Assembly (NCBI GenBank): GCA_038215095.1
Contig: JBBQRG010000018.1
Span: forward strand, 1-41,249
Length of the DNA stretch: 41,249 nucleotides
Direction: 5' to 3'
Source: DATACN01 sp038215095
Lineage (GTDB): Bacteria; Actinomycetota; Thermoleophilia; Solirubrobacterales; Thermoleophilaceae
Of the stretch, positions 1-8,349 are shown one piece after another; positions within the stretch are counted from its first letter, which is position 1; each line of letters starts with the position of its first letter. Below the pieces are notes generated by a model, which saw nothing but the letters and a program-made list of their open reading frames with translations, was not told the DNA's origin and made no database searches. The translations under genes and the position numbers were made by a program.

Positions 1-1
1 C

Positions 2-613
2 GCGGCCGCGGCGGACGGCGAGGTGCACCGCCTGCTCGAGATCCGCGTGCCGGAGCTGGCCGCCTACCAGGACGACGCTTACGCGGAGCGCTACGCGGAG
101 AAGATCGGGCGCGTGCTGGCGGCCGAGCAGGAGCGCACGCCGGGCCGCACGGAGCTGACCGAGGCCGTCGCGCGGAACCTGTTCAAGCTGATGGCCTACA
201 AGGACGAGTACGAGGTCGCGCGCCTGCACCTCGACTCGGTGCCGCCCGAGGGCAAGGTCTGGTTCAACCTCCACCCGCCGTTCATGCGCGCACTGGGGCT
301 GAAGCGCAAGCTGAAGCTGGGCCGCTGGTTCCTGCCGGCGTTCCGGATGATGAGGTCGATGCGCCGCTTGCGCGGCACTAAGCTCGACCCGTTCGGCCTG
401 GCCAAGGTGCGGCGCGTCGAGCGCAAGCTGATCGGCGAGTACGAGGACCTCGTGCTCGAGGCGATGGCCCACCTGACCGAGCAGAACCACGCCACCGCCG
501 TCGAGCTCTGCGAGCTGCCCGACGTGATCCGCGGCTACGAGGAGATCAAGCTGCGCAACGTCGCGCTGTTCCGCACGCGGGCGAAGCCGCTCGTGAAGCG
601 CCTGCGCGGCTAG
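2..613 (+). CDS. Indolepyruvate:ferredoxin oxidoreductase, C-terminal part (5' end outside window)
   Basis: The frame is open from the left edge (codons from base 2), so this is the last ~203 residues of a longer protein. The segment with AVARNLFKLMAYKDEYEVAR, followed by a basic stretch and a helical tail ending VALFRTRAKPLVKRLRG, resembles the C-terminal region of single-chain indolepyruvate/2-oxoacid:ferredoxin oxidoreductases. These oxidatively decarboxylate aryl-pyruvates with reduction of ferredoxin. The TPP, ferredoxin and gamma domains would lie upstream and are not visible, so the assignment rests on the tail alone. A GTG at 23 is an internal codon, not the start. The stop shares four bases with the convergent dinB stop. 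Family call is by recognition; substrate is not supported by this fragment. Confidence 0.65.
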   Translation, partial: AAAADGEVHRLLEIRVPELAAYQDDAYAERYAEKIGRVLAAEQERTPGRTELTEAVARNLFKLMAYKDEYEVARLHLDSVPPEGKVWFNLHPPFMRALGLKRKLKLGRWFLPAFRMMRSMRRLRGTKLDPFGLAKVRRVERKLIGEYEDLVLEAMAHLTEQNHATAVELCELPDVIRGYEEIKLRNVALFRTRAKPLVKRLRG

Positions 614-1794
614 GGCTCCGGGAAGAGCCAGGTCGAGAGGCGCGGGCTGCGGTGAAGCAGCACGGCCCTCGTGATGGCTGCGGGCCCAAAGCGGTCGCGC
701 ACGTCGTCCAGTACCGCGTCTAGGGCGGTGGCGCAGTCGAACGGCAGCTCGAGCTGCAGGGGACCGGCCTCGAGGTTGGACACAGCGACCCCCACCAGCG
801 TTAGGCCTCGCTTCTCAATCATCGGCCAGGCCGTGGCCAGCAGCTCGCGGGCCGTGCTCAGGATCGCGCGAGTGCCGGCGCTCGCCCGCGCGAGCGTGCA
901 TGAGCGGGTGGCCCGCGAGAAGTCCCCGAAGCGCAGCCGCAGCACCACGGTGCGGCCGCTTCGCCCCTTCGCGCGCATCCGGCGCGTCACGCGGTCCACG
1001 AGCGCCACGAGCACGGCGTCCACTGTCTCCGCCGACTTCGGCGAGCGGCCGAGCGCGCACTGCGATCCGAACGAGCCCCGCCGCCGTCCCGCGCGCACGC
1101 GCCGGGGGTCGCGGTTGTGCGCGAGCGCGTGGAGCTGGCGGCCGGCCGCCTTGCCCAGCAGCGACACCAGCACGGGCTCGGCCAGCCGCGCCACCTGGCC
1201 GACGGTGGTGATGCCGCGGTCGTGCAGGCGCTTTGCCGTGGCGGGCCCCACGCCCCAGAGCCGCTCCACCTCCAGCGGGCGCAGGAAGTCCCGCTCGCGG
1301 TCGGGCGCCACCACCAGCAGGCCGTCGGGCTTTGCCACGCCGCTGGCGACCTTGGCGAGGAACTTGGTCCTGGCCACCCCGACCGTGATCGGCAGCCCGA
1401 CGTCCGCTCGCACCCGCCGTCTCAGTTGCCGGGCGATCTCGGGCGGCGAGCCGGAAATCCGCTCGAGCCCACGGACGTCGAGGAAGGCCTCGTCGATCGA
1501 CAGCCCCTCGACAAGCGGGGAGGTGTCCGCGAACACTTCGAAGACGGCCTTGCTCGCCTCCACGTACGCGCCGAAGTCGGCTTCGGCCACAACGAGGTGG
1601 GGGCAGAGCGTGCGCGCACGCCGCCCGCCCATCGCCGAGTGGATTCCGTAGGCGCGCGCCTCGTAGCTGGCCGCCAGCACGACGCTGCCGCCCACGACCA
1701 CCGGCTTCCCGAGCAGGCGCGGGTCGTCGCGCTGGGCCACCGAGGCGAAGAAGGCGTCGAGGTCCGCGTGCAGGATGGTGGCCTCACTCGACAC
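610..1794 (-). CDS. dinB: DNA polymerase IV (Y-family translesion polymerase)
   Basis: About 394 aa. The N-terminus reads TILHADLDAFFASVAQRDDP, the first Y-family catalytic motif (Asp of DLDAFFASV). It is followed by LAASYEARAYGIHSAM and by GLSIDEAFLDV, which holds the second pair of metal-binding acidic residues. Helix-hairpin-helix (GVGPATAKRLHDRGI) and little-finger regions follow, so the protein looks complete. The frame is open up to 1902, but homologues begin a few residues before TILHADLDA, so I chose the GTG at 1794. A longer start (ATG at 1818) would put the LexA box inside the gene. It is an error-prone polymerase for lesion bypass, expected to be SOS-controlled here. It is divergent from fdhA with 62 bp between starts. 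Confidence 0.93.
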   Translation of the reverse strand: MSSEATILHADLDAFFASVAQRDDPRLLGKPVVVGGSVVLAASYEARAYGIHSAMGGRRARTLCPHLVVAEADFGAYVEASKAVFEVFADTSPLVEGLSIDEAFLDVRGLERISGSPPEIARQLRRRVRADVGLPITVGVARTKFLAKVASGVAKPDGLLVVAPDRERDFLRPLEVERLWGVGPATAKRLHDRGITTVGQVARLAEPVLVSLLGKAAGRQLHALAHNRDPRRVRAGRRRGSFGSQCALGRSPKSAETVDAVLVALVDRVTRRMRAKGRSGRTVVLRLRFGDFSRATRSCTLARASAGTRAILSTARELLATAWPMIEKRGLTLVGVAVSNLEAGPLQLELPFDCATALDAVLDDVRDRFGPAAITRAVLLHRSPRLSTWLFPEP

Positions 1795-1807
1795 GAACAC
1801 ATGTTCG
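1794..1807. promoter_or_regulatory. LexA (SOS) box in front of dinB
   Basis: CGAACACATGTTCG is a perfect palindrome of the form CGAAC-N4-GTTCG. This matches the Gram-positive/actinobacterial LexA operator. It directly abuts the chosen GTG start of dinB, a classic SOS gene, and lies about 50 bp upstream of fdhA. LexA bound here would cover the dinB start and proximal promoter. No lexA or recA gene is in the window. Confidence 0.8.
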
Positions 1808-1822
1808 CATAGGCGCATGGGT

Positions 1823-1850
1823 TTGCCGAGCCCCTGCCCCGTGGTAGCTT
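1823..1850 (+). promoter_or_regulatory. Candidate promoter of the formate dehydrogenase operon
   Basis: TTGCCG (1823-1828), a 16-nt spacer and TAGCTT (1845-1850) form a plausible -35/-10 pair. The GTG start at 1857 lies 7 nt after the -10, which would make the transcript leaderless. No Shine-Dalgarno sequence precedes the GTG, in agreement. The -10 is weak, so this is only a candidate. Confidence 0.35.
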
Positions 1851-1856
1851 CGTCTC

Positions 1857-4800
1857 GTGGCGGACGCTCGGGCGTGGCCCGACCCGGTCTCGAGGAAGAC
1901 ACGCAAGGCTGGCGCGCGGATCGCCGGCCTGAAGGCCACGGATTCGGTCTGCCCCTACTGCGCCGTGGGCTGCGGCCAGGTCGTGTACACGCGCGACGGC
2001 GAGCTGGTGGACATCGAGGGCGACCCGCGCTCGCCGATCAACCAGGGCACGCTCTGCCCCAAGGGCGCCGCGTCGCGCCAGCTGGTGAACCAGCCCGGCC
2101 GGCTCACGAAGGTCAGGTACCGCCGCCCCGGCGGCACCGACTGGGAGGAGCTCGAGCTCCACCAGGCGATGGACATGATCGCCGAGCGGCTCGTGAAGTC
2201 GCGCGAGGACACCTTCGAGGAACGCGACGAGGACGGGCGCAAGGTGGACCACACGCTCGGCTTCGCGCACCTGGGCGGCGCCACGCTCGACAACGAGGAG
2301 AACTACCTCATCAAGAAGCTCTTCACCGCGATGGGCGCGGTGCAGATCGAGAACCAGGCCCGCATATGACACTCCTCCACGGTCCCCGGTCTGGGGACCT
2401 CGTTCGGGCGCGGCGGCGCCACCGACTTCCTGCAGGACCTACAGCACGCTGACTGCATCCTCATCGAGGGCTCGTCGATGGCCGAGGCGCACCCCGTGGG
2501 CTTTCGCTGGGTGATGAAGGCCAAGGAACGCGGCGCCAAGATCATCCACGTGGACCCGCGCTACTCGCGCACGAGCGCGATGGCGGACAAGCACGTGCCG
2601 ATCCGCGCGGGCACGGACATCGCCTTCCTCGGCGGGCTGATCCGCTACGTGCTCGACACCGAGTCGTACTTCAAGGAGTACGTCCTGAACTACACCAACG
2701 CCGCGACGCTCATCTCGGAGGAGTTCGCGGACACCGAGGACCTCGGCGGGCTGTTCTCCGGCTACGCCCCCGACACGGGCACCTACGACCGCAGCAAGTG
2801 GATGTACGAGGGCGGCGAGGTGGCCTCGGCCGCCGGCCAGCGCGAGCACACCACGCAGGCCTTCGACGAGAAGACCGGCGCGGGAATGATGACCGGGAAC
2901 GTGCGCAGCGACGAGTCGCTCGAGCATCCGCGCACCGTCTTCCGCCTCCTGATGAAGCACTACGCGCGCTACACGCCTGAGATGGTCGAGCGGGTCTGCG
3001 GCATCTCGAAGGAGGACTTCCTGGAGGTCGCGCGTGCCCTGGTGGCCAACTCAGGCCGCGAGCGCACCACGGCCTTCTGCTACGCCGTGGGCTGGACCCA
3101 GCACACGGTTGGCGCGCAGATGATCCGGGCGGCCTCGGTGCTGCAGCTGCTGCTCGGCAACATCGGCCGGCCGGGCGGCGGCATCCTCGCCCTGCGCGGC
3201 CACGCCTCGATCCAGGGCTCCACGGACATCCCCACGCTGTACGACCTGATGCCCGGCTACCTGCCCATGCCGAAGGTCTCCGAGAACGACCAGAACCTGC
3301 ACGAGTACTGCGAGGGCAGCGGCGCCAAGCGCGGCTGGTGGTCGAACTTCGACAAGTACATCGTCTCGCTGCTGAAGGCTTGGTTCGGCGACGCCGCCAC
3401 CGAGGAGAACGACTACGGCTTCAGCTACCTGCCGAAGCTGAGCGGCAACCACTCGCACTTCCCGACGATGCTGCGCGCGATGGACGGAGGCCTGCAGGGG
3501 CTGTTCGTCATGGGCCAGAACCCCGCCGTCGGCTCCCAGCACGCGGGCCTGCAGCGCCGCGCGCTCGCGTCGCTGAAGTGGCTCGTGGTGCGCGACCTGT
3601 CCGAGCTGGAGACCGCCACCTTCTGGCGCGACGCCCCCGAGGTGCGCTCCGGCGAGCTGAAGACGGAGGACATCCAGACGGAGGTCTTCCTGATGCCCGC
3701 CGCCAGCCACATCGAGAAGGAGGGCACCTTCACCAACACCCAGCGGCTCCTCCAGTGGCGCGACAAGGCGCTCGAGCCGCCGGGCGACTGCCGTTCCGAG
3801 CTGTGGTTCATGCACCACCTGGGCAAGCGGGTGAAGGCCCACTACGAGAAGTCGATCCGCGAGCGCGACTGGCCGATCGTGAACCTGACCTGGAACCTGG
3901 AGGAGCACGGCGAGACCGAGGAGCCCTCGGGCGACGAGGTGCTGCGCGAGGTGAACGGCAAGACGATCGCGGACGGCGAGCTGGTGAGCGGCTTCACCGA
4001 CCTGAAGAACGACGGCTCGACGGCCTGCGGCTGCTGGATCTACTCCGGCGTCTACAAGGACGGCGTGAACCAGGCCCGCCGGCGCAAGGCGGGCGACCTC
4101 GACGCGCCCGGCGGCTGGGTGTCGCCGGAGTGGGGCTGGGCCTGGCCGGCGAACCGGCGCATCCTCTACAACCGCGCCTCGGCCGATCCCCAGGGGCGGC
4201 CGTGGTCAGAGCGAAAGCGCTACGTCTGGTGGGACGAGAAGGAAGGCAAGTGGACCGGCTACGACGTGCCGGACTTCCCCGTGGACAAGGAGCCCGGCTA
4301 CGTCGCCCCCGACGACGCCGAGGGCATGGACGCGATCTCGGGCAGCGACCCCTTCATCATGATGGCCGACGGCCGCGGCTGGCTGTACTCGCCCAGCGGG
4401 ATGCTGGACGGGCCGATGCCGACCCACTACGAGCCGGTCGAGTCGCCGGTGGACAACCTGCTCTACCCGGAGGTGCGGGCCAACCCGACCACGCTGTCGT
4501 GGAACCGCCCCGACAACCCCTACAACGTGGCCGGCGACCCGCGCTACCCGCTCGTGGCCACCACCTTCCGCCTCACCGAGCACCACACCGCCGGCGCGAT
4601 GAGCCGCAACCTGCCCTGGCTGGCCGAGCTGCAGCCCGAGATGTTCGTCGAGATCGACCCCATCCTCGCCGGCGACCGCGGCATCGAGGACGGCGCCTGG
4701 ATGACCGTGATGACGGAGCGGGCCGAGATCGAGGCCAAGGCCAGGGTCACCGATCGGATGCGGCCGCTGAAGGTCGAGGGGCGCATGCTCCACCAGGTGG

Positions 4801-4979
4801 CGCTGCCGTGGCACTGGGGCTTCTCCGGGCCGTCGCCGGGTGATTCCGCGAACGACCTCGGGGCGCTGTCCTCGGACCCGAACGTGTCGATCCAGGAGTC
4901 GAAGGCCTTCTCGTGCGACGTGCGCGCGGGCCGCCGCAAGGGCGAGACCACCGAGCGGCTGAGCGGGGTGCGGCCATGA
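1857..4979 (+). CDS. fdhA: Selenocysteine-containing formate dehydrogenase, catalytic subunit
   Basis: One 1040-residue selenoprotein read through an in-frame TGA at 2367-2369 (residue 171). Before the TGA the protein reads ENQARI and after it HSSTVPGLGTSFGRG, matching the FdnG/FdoG/FdhF active site R-(V/I)-Sec-H. AEAHPVGFRWVMKAKERGAK continues the molybdopterin-oxidoreductase fold. Cys32, 35, 39 and 67 (CPYCAVGC...LCPKG) bind a [4Fe-4S] cluster; the C-terminal half carries the pterin-binding domain. The length is close to E. coli FdnG (about 1015 aa). It oxidises formate to CO2 at a bis-pterin Mo/W centre and passes electrons to FdhB. No twin-arginine signal is evident before the first cluster, unlike FdnG, so the subunit probably faces the cytoplasm. 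Start is GTG at 1857; the stop overlaps fdhB (ATGA). A naive gene caller would report two proteins (1857-2369 and 2478-4979). Confidence 0.93.
2370..2399 (+). promoter_or_regulatory. Bacterial SECIS element of fdhA
   Basis: Exactly 11 nt after the TGA, GGTCCCC (2381-2387) pairs with GGGGACC (2393-2399) in a perfect 7-bp stem closing the 5-nt loop GGTCT. The E. coli fdhF SECIS has the same 11-nt spacing and a GGUCU apical loop, which is bound by SelB. This supports reading the TGA as selenocysteine. It lies inside the coding sequence, as is normal for bacteria. Confidence 0.9.
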
Positions 4980-5929
4980 GCAAGGCTGCCGTGAGCGAGC
5001 GCCTGGGGTTCTTCACCGACACCACGGTCTGCATCGGCTGCAAGGCCTGCGAGGTGGCCTGCAAGCAGTGGAACGACCTGCCCTCGGACGGAGGTGAGCT
5101 GCGAGCGGGTGGCTCCTACGACAACACCAAGGAGCTGTCGGCCAGCACCTGGCGCCACGTCCGCTTCGTCGAGCTGCTCGAGCCGGGCGGCGGGAACATG
5201 CCCTCGCTGCCGGCCGGGGGCTCGCCGCTGCCGGCGGCAACGCCCGAGCTGCCATCGGGCCACGACGACGTGGACCTGCTCGAGTGGGCCGAGAGCGCGG
5301 GCGGCGACCGCTGGCTGTTCATGTCCGACGTCTGCAAGCACTGCACCAACGCCGGCTGCCTGGACGCCTGCCCCACCGGCGCGATCTTCCGCTCGGAGTT
5401 CGACACCGTGGTCGTGCAGGCCGACGTCTGCAACGGCTGCGGCTACTGCATCCCGTCGTGCCCCTTCGGCGTGATCGACCGCGATCACGAGGACGGCCGC
5501 GCCGCCAAGTGCACGCTCTGTTACGACCGGCTCCAGGACGGGCTCGAGCCGGCCTGCGCCAAGTCGTGCCCGACCGACTCGATCCAGTTCGGCCCCTATG
5601 ACCAGCTGGTCGAGCGGGCGAAGGGGAGGGTCACCGCCCTGCACCAGCGCGGCATCGACACGGCCTACCTCTACGGCGCCGGCGACACCCAGGGCGAGGA
5701 GCTGGCCGGCGGCCTGGGGGCGTTCTTCCTGCTCACCGAGCGGCCCGAGCGCTACGGCCTGCCGGCCCAGGCCGACTCGCCGATCAAGGAAGGCGTGAGG
5801 CAGGCCACGCTGGCGGCGATGGCGGCGGGCCTGGTGGCCGCGGCGGGCGTGGCGGCGGCATTCGCCGTGCCCGGGCGGCCCTCGCGGGCGAACCAGCTGG
5901 CCTCCCGGCTGCGCGGCTGGCCGCGGTGA
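4976..5929 (+). CDS. fdhB: Formate dehydrogenase iron-sulfur (beta) subunit
   Basis: 317 aa, ATG overlapping the fdhA stop (ATGA). Four ferredoxin-type cysteine groups are visible: CIGCKACEVACK (Cys19, 22, 25, 29), CKHCTNAGCLDACP, CNGCGYCIPSCP and CTLCYDRL...CAKSCP. This gives four [4Fe-4S] clusters, as in FdnH/FdoH, forming a wire from FdhA to the membrane subunit. A hydrophobic Ala/Val-rich stretch near the C-terminus (TLAAMAAGLVAAAGVAAAFA) looks like the single anchoring helix of this family. No signal peptide is seen; FdnH also lacks one, since it is exported with the Tat-bearing partner, so orientation depends on FdhA. The stop overlaps the next gene (GTGA). Confidence 0.92.
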   Translation: MSKAAVSERLGFFTDTTVCIGCKACEVACKQWNDLPSDGGELRAGGSYDNTKELSASTWRHVRFVELLEPGGGNMPSLPAGGSPLPAATPELPSGHDDVDLLEWAESAGGDRWLFMSDVCKHCTNAGCLDACPTGAIFRSEFDTVVVQADVCNGCGYCIPSCPFGVIDRDHEDGRAAKCTLCYDRLQDGLEPACAKSCPTDSIQFGPYDQLVERAKGRVTALHQRGIDTAYLYGAGDTQGEELAGGLGAFFLLTERPERYGLPAQADSPIKEGVRQATLAAMAAGLVAAAGVAAAFAVPGRPSRANQLASRLRGWPR

Positions 5930-7041
5930 GCCAGAAGCGGCTCAAGCTGGTGCCGGCGCTCGGCACGCGCGGCGGCCCGGCGCGCTGGCGGCGGGAGCGC
6001 GAGGGCGCGAGCGTCGAGGCCCACGAGCAGGGCTTCAAGGACGGCGCCTGGTCGTTCCTCTACGGCGAGGACACCGAGTACGCGACGACGGCCCGCGACG
6101 ATGAGGTGGCCAAGGCGTCCCGTCGCGCGCGCACCGGCGCGCCGCCCGACGTGGTGCAGGGGCCCGTGATGAAGCCGGCGGTATGGACCTGGGAGGTGCC
6201 GCTCTACTTCTGGACAGGCGGGATCGCGGCCGGGTCCGGGTTCGTGGCGCTGGCCTGCGACCTCGCCGGCGACAGCGCCTCGGCGGCGACCGCCCGCAAG
6301 GTCTCGCTGGCCGCCCTGGCGCCAAGTCCGGTGCTGCTGATCGCGGACCTGGGGCGGCCCGCGCGCTTCCTCAACATGCTGCGCATCTTCAAGCCGCGCT
6401 CGCCCATGTCGATGGGCGTCTGGTGCCTGACGCTGTTCGGCAACCTGATAGCGGCGGCGGTTGGCGCCGACCTGCTCGGCAAGCACCGCGAGGCGCGCGC
6501 CATCGGCGCGGTCGCCGCGGTGGTGGGCGGCTACCTGGGCTCCTACACCGGTGTCCTGCTGGGCTCGACCGCGGTCCCTGTGTGGTCCCGTAGCCGCCTC
6601 TTCCTGGGGCCGATCTTCGTGTCCACGGCCACCGGCACGGGGGCCGCGGCGTGCCGCCTGGCCCTGGTGGCGACCGGCGTGCCGGAGGGCCACCCGACGC
6701 GCCTTGCCCTCGGCCGCGTGGAGACCGGCGCGATCGCCGCGGAGCTGGCCCTCTCGACGATCAACGAGCGGCAGCTGGGCCGGCTCTCCGCTGCGCTTCA
6801 CGAGGGTGGCGCCGGCACCACCTTCAGCGCCGCCAAGTGGTCGGTGCGCGCCGGGCTCGCCCTGCGGCTGCTGCGCCGGCGCGGCGGCCCGGTGACCCAC
6901 CACGTGGCCAGCTGCCTCTATCTAGGCGGGGGGCTGGCGTTCCGTTACGCCTGGGTTGCCGCCGGACGCCACTCCGCCAAGGACGACCGCGCGGTGGCCG
7001 ACACGGCGCGAGGCACGGGAGAGGGGAAGGCGGAGCAGTAA
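5926..7041 (+). CDS. NrfD/PsrC-type membrane subunit of formate dehydrogenase
   Basis: 371 aa, GTG overlapping the fdhB stop. About 90 hydrophilic N-terminal residues are followed by WTWEVPLYFWTGGIAAGS, the characteristic first helix of NrfD/PsrC quinone-reacting subunits. Several more hydrophobic segments follow, including LAALAPSPVLLIADLGRPARF and MSMGVWCLTLFGNLIAAA. It occupies the place of the cytochrome b subunit (FdnI) but lacks that family's pattern, so electrons probably go to the quinone pool without heme b. Co-translation with fdhA and fdhB argues for one complex. The last ~97 bp are overlapped on the other strand by the cupin gene. Confidence 0.85.
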   Translation: MSQKRLKLVPALGTRGGPARWRREREGASVEAHEQGFKDGAWSFLYGEDTEYATTARDDEVAKASRRARTGAPPDVVQGPVMKPAVWTWEVPLYFWTGGIAAGSGFVALACDLAGDSASAATARKVSLAALAPSPVLLIADLGRPARFLNMLRIFKPRSPMSMGVWCLTLFGNLIAAAVGADLLGKHREARAIGAVAAVVGGYLGSYTGVLLGSTAVPVWSRSRLFLGPIFVSTATGTGAAACRLALVATGVPEGHPTRLALGRVETGAIAAELALSTINERQLGRLSAALHEGGAGTTFSAAKWSVRAGLALRLLRRRGGPVTHHVASCLYLGGGLAFRYAWVAAGRHSAKDDRAVADTARGTGEGKAEQ

Positions 7042-7451
7042 GTCAGGCCCGGGGCCAGCTCAGACGTCCGCCGCGTCTCCCACTCCGACGGACTGAACGC
7101 GGCGCCCTTCGGGGCGCCCACGGCGATCACGGCGGTACCCGGCTCACGCGCGACCGCGCGACGCGTCTCGCCGGGGTCGTCGTAGAAGACAAAGGTGCCG
7201 GCGGGGGCGTCCAGCGTCTGGCCGTCGACGCCGAACTCGGCGCGCCCGCGCGCCACGAAGTAGAGCTCCTGGTGGTCGCAGTCGGACTCGTCGTGCTCCT
7301 CGATCACCACGTCGCCGTCGCGCTCGGCCACGTAGGCGTTCATCCCGAAGGCCTCGACACCGAGGTGGTGGCGGACGGGCTTCCAGGCGGCGTCGACGTC
7401 CAGGCCGTGGTCGGCAACTGGTTCGATTGCGTCGAGATGAGCCGTGCGCAT
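6945..7451 (-). CDS. Cupin-domain protein
   Basis: 168 aa from an ATG at 7451, preceded on its strand by AGGAGG at a good distance, which fixes the start. The core has DHQELYFVARGRAEFGVDG, then a second strand set (DAPAGTFVFYDDPGETRRAV), the cupin_2 double motif with candidate metal ligands (His/Glu). The enzyme or binding role is unknown. The reading frame runs 97 bp into the 3' end of the convergent NrfD gene, so the last ~32 residues are encoded antisense to it and are probably not part of the fold. It is divergent from the aldo/keto reductase with 34 bp between starts. Confidence 0.75.
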   Translation of the reverse strand: MRTAHLDAIEPVADHGLDVDAAWKPVRHHLGVEAFGMNAYVAERDGDVVIEEHDESDCDHQELYFVARGRAEFGVDGQTLDAPAGTFVFYDDPGETRRAVAREPGTAVIAVGAPKGAAFSPSEWETRRTSELAPGLTYCSAFPSPVPRAVSATARSSLAEWRPAATQA

Positions 7452-7485
7452 GGGTCCTCCTGGCTTCGGTGGGTATAGGGCCAGC

Positions 7486-8340
7486 ATGACCACCATCACG
7501 GAAGACACGCTCACCCTCGGCGGCGACCTGACCGTTCGCCGGCTCGGCTTCGGCGCGATGCGCATCACGGGGGAGGGGATCTGGGGGCCGCCCGAGGATC
7601 CCGAGGGCGCCAGGCAGGTCCTGAAGCGCACGCTCGAGCTGGGCATCAACCTGATCGACACCGCCGACTCCTACGGCCCCGAGGTCAGTGAGCAGCTGAT
7701 CGCCGACGCGCTCTACCCGTATCCCGACGAGCTCGTGATCGCCACCAAGGGCGGCCTCAGGCGAACCGGCCCCGGCGAGTGGCCCGTCGACGCTCGCCCC
7801 GAGCGTCTCAAGGAATGCTGTGAGGGCAGCCTCAAGCGACTGCGGCTCGAGCGCATCGACGTCTACCAGCTTCACCGCCCCGACCCGGACGTGCCATACG
7901 AGGAGTCGATGGGGGCGATGAAGGAGCTGCAGGACGAGGGCAAGGTGCGCCACGTGGGCGTCTCCAACGTGTCGGTCGAGCAGCTCGAGATCGCGCGCGG
8001 CATCACCGACGTCGTGTCGGTTCAGAACCGCTACAACCTCGAGGACCGCGACTCCGAGGACGTGCTTCAGGTCTGCGAGCGCGACGGCCTCGGCTTCATC
8101 CCCTGGTTCCCGCTCGCCACGGGCGGCCTGGCCGAGCCCGGCGGCCCGCTCGACGAGGTCGCCAGGGAGCACGACGCGAAGCCGAGCCAGGTCGCGCTGG
8201 CCTGGCTCCTCGGGCACTCGCCGGTGATGCTGCCCATCCCGGGCACCTCATCCGTCGAGCACCTCGAGGAGAACGTCGAGGCGACCCGCCTCCAGCTCTC
8301 CGAAGAGGAGCTGGAGCGGATCGAAGCCTCGGCCGAATAA
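7486..8340 (+). CDS. Aldo/keto reductase
   Basis: 284 aa (ATG at 7486). It shows the AKR TIM-barrel landmarks: RRLGFGAMRI at the first strand, NLIDTADSYG with catalytic Asp and Tyr, VIATKGG with catalytic Lys, and IDVYQLHRPD with active-site His. GKVRHVGVSNVS and the NADPH-binding end (LPIPGTSSVEHLEENVEAT) follow. It is a complete member of the pyridoxal reductase/YghZ-like group of NADPH-dependent aldehyde or ketone reductases; the substrate is not predictable. An unrelated AKR remnant lies at 18341-18574. It is divergent from the cupin gene and convergent with the sigma factor gene. Confidence 0.9.
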   Translation: MTTITEDTLTLGGDLTVRRLGFGAMRITGEGIWGPPEDPEGARQVLKRTLELGINLIDTADSYGPEVSEQLIADALYPYPDELVIATKGGLRRTGPGEWPVDARPERLKECCEGSLKRLRLERIDVYQLHRPDPDVPYEESMGAMKELQDEGKVRHVGVSNVSVEQLEIARGITDVVSVQNRYNLEDRDSEDVLQVCERDGLGFIPWFPLATGGLAEPGGPLDEVAREHDAKPSQVALAWLLGHSPVMLPIPGTSSVEHLEENVEATRLQLSEEELERIEASAE

Positions 8341-8349
8341 AGGCTGCGG

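Noticed and set aside
3051..3908. Long antisense reading frame inside fdhA (and many like it elsewhere)
   Set aside because: Low-complexity His/Val/Arg/Leu composition typical of the reverse frame of a GC-rich gene; no domain, no ribosome site.
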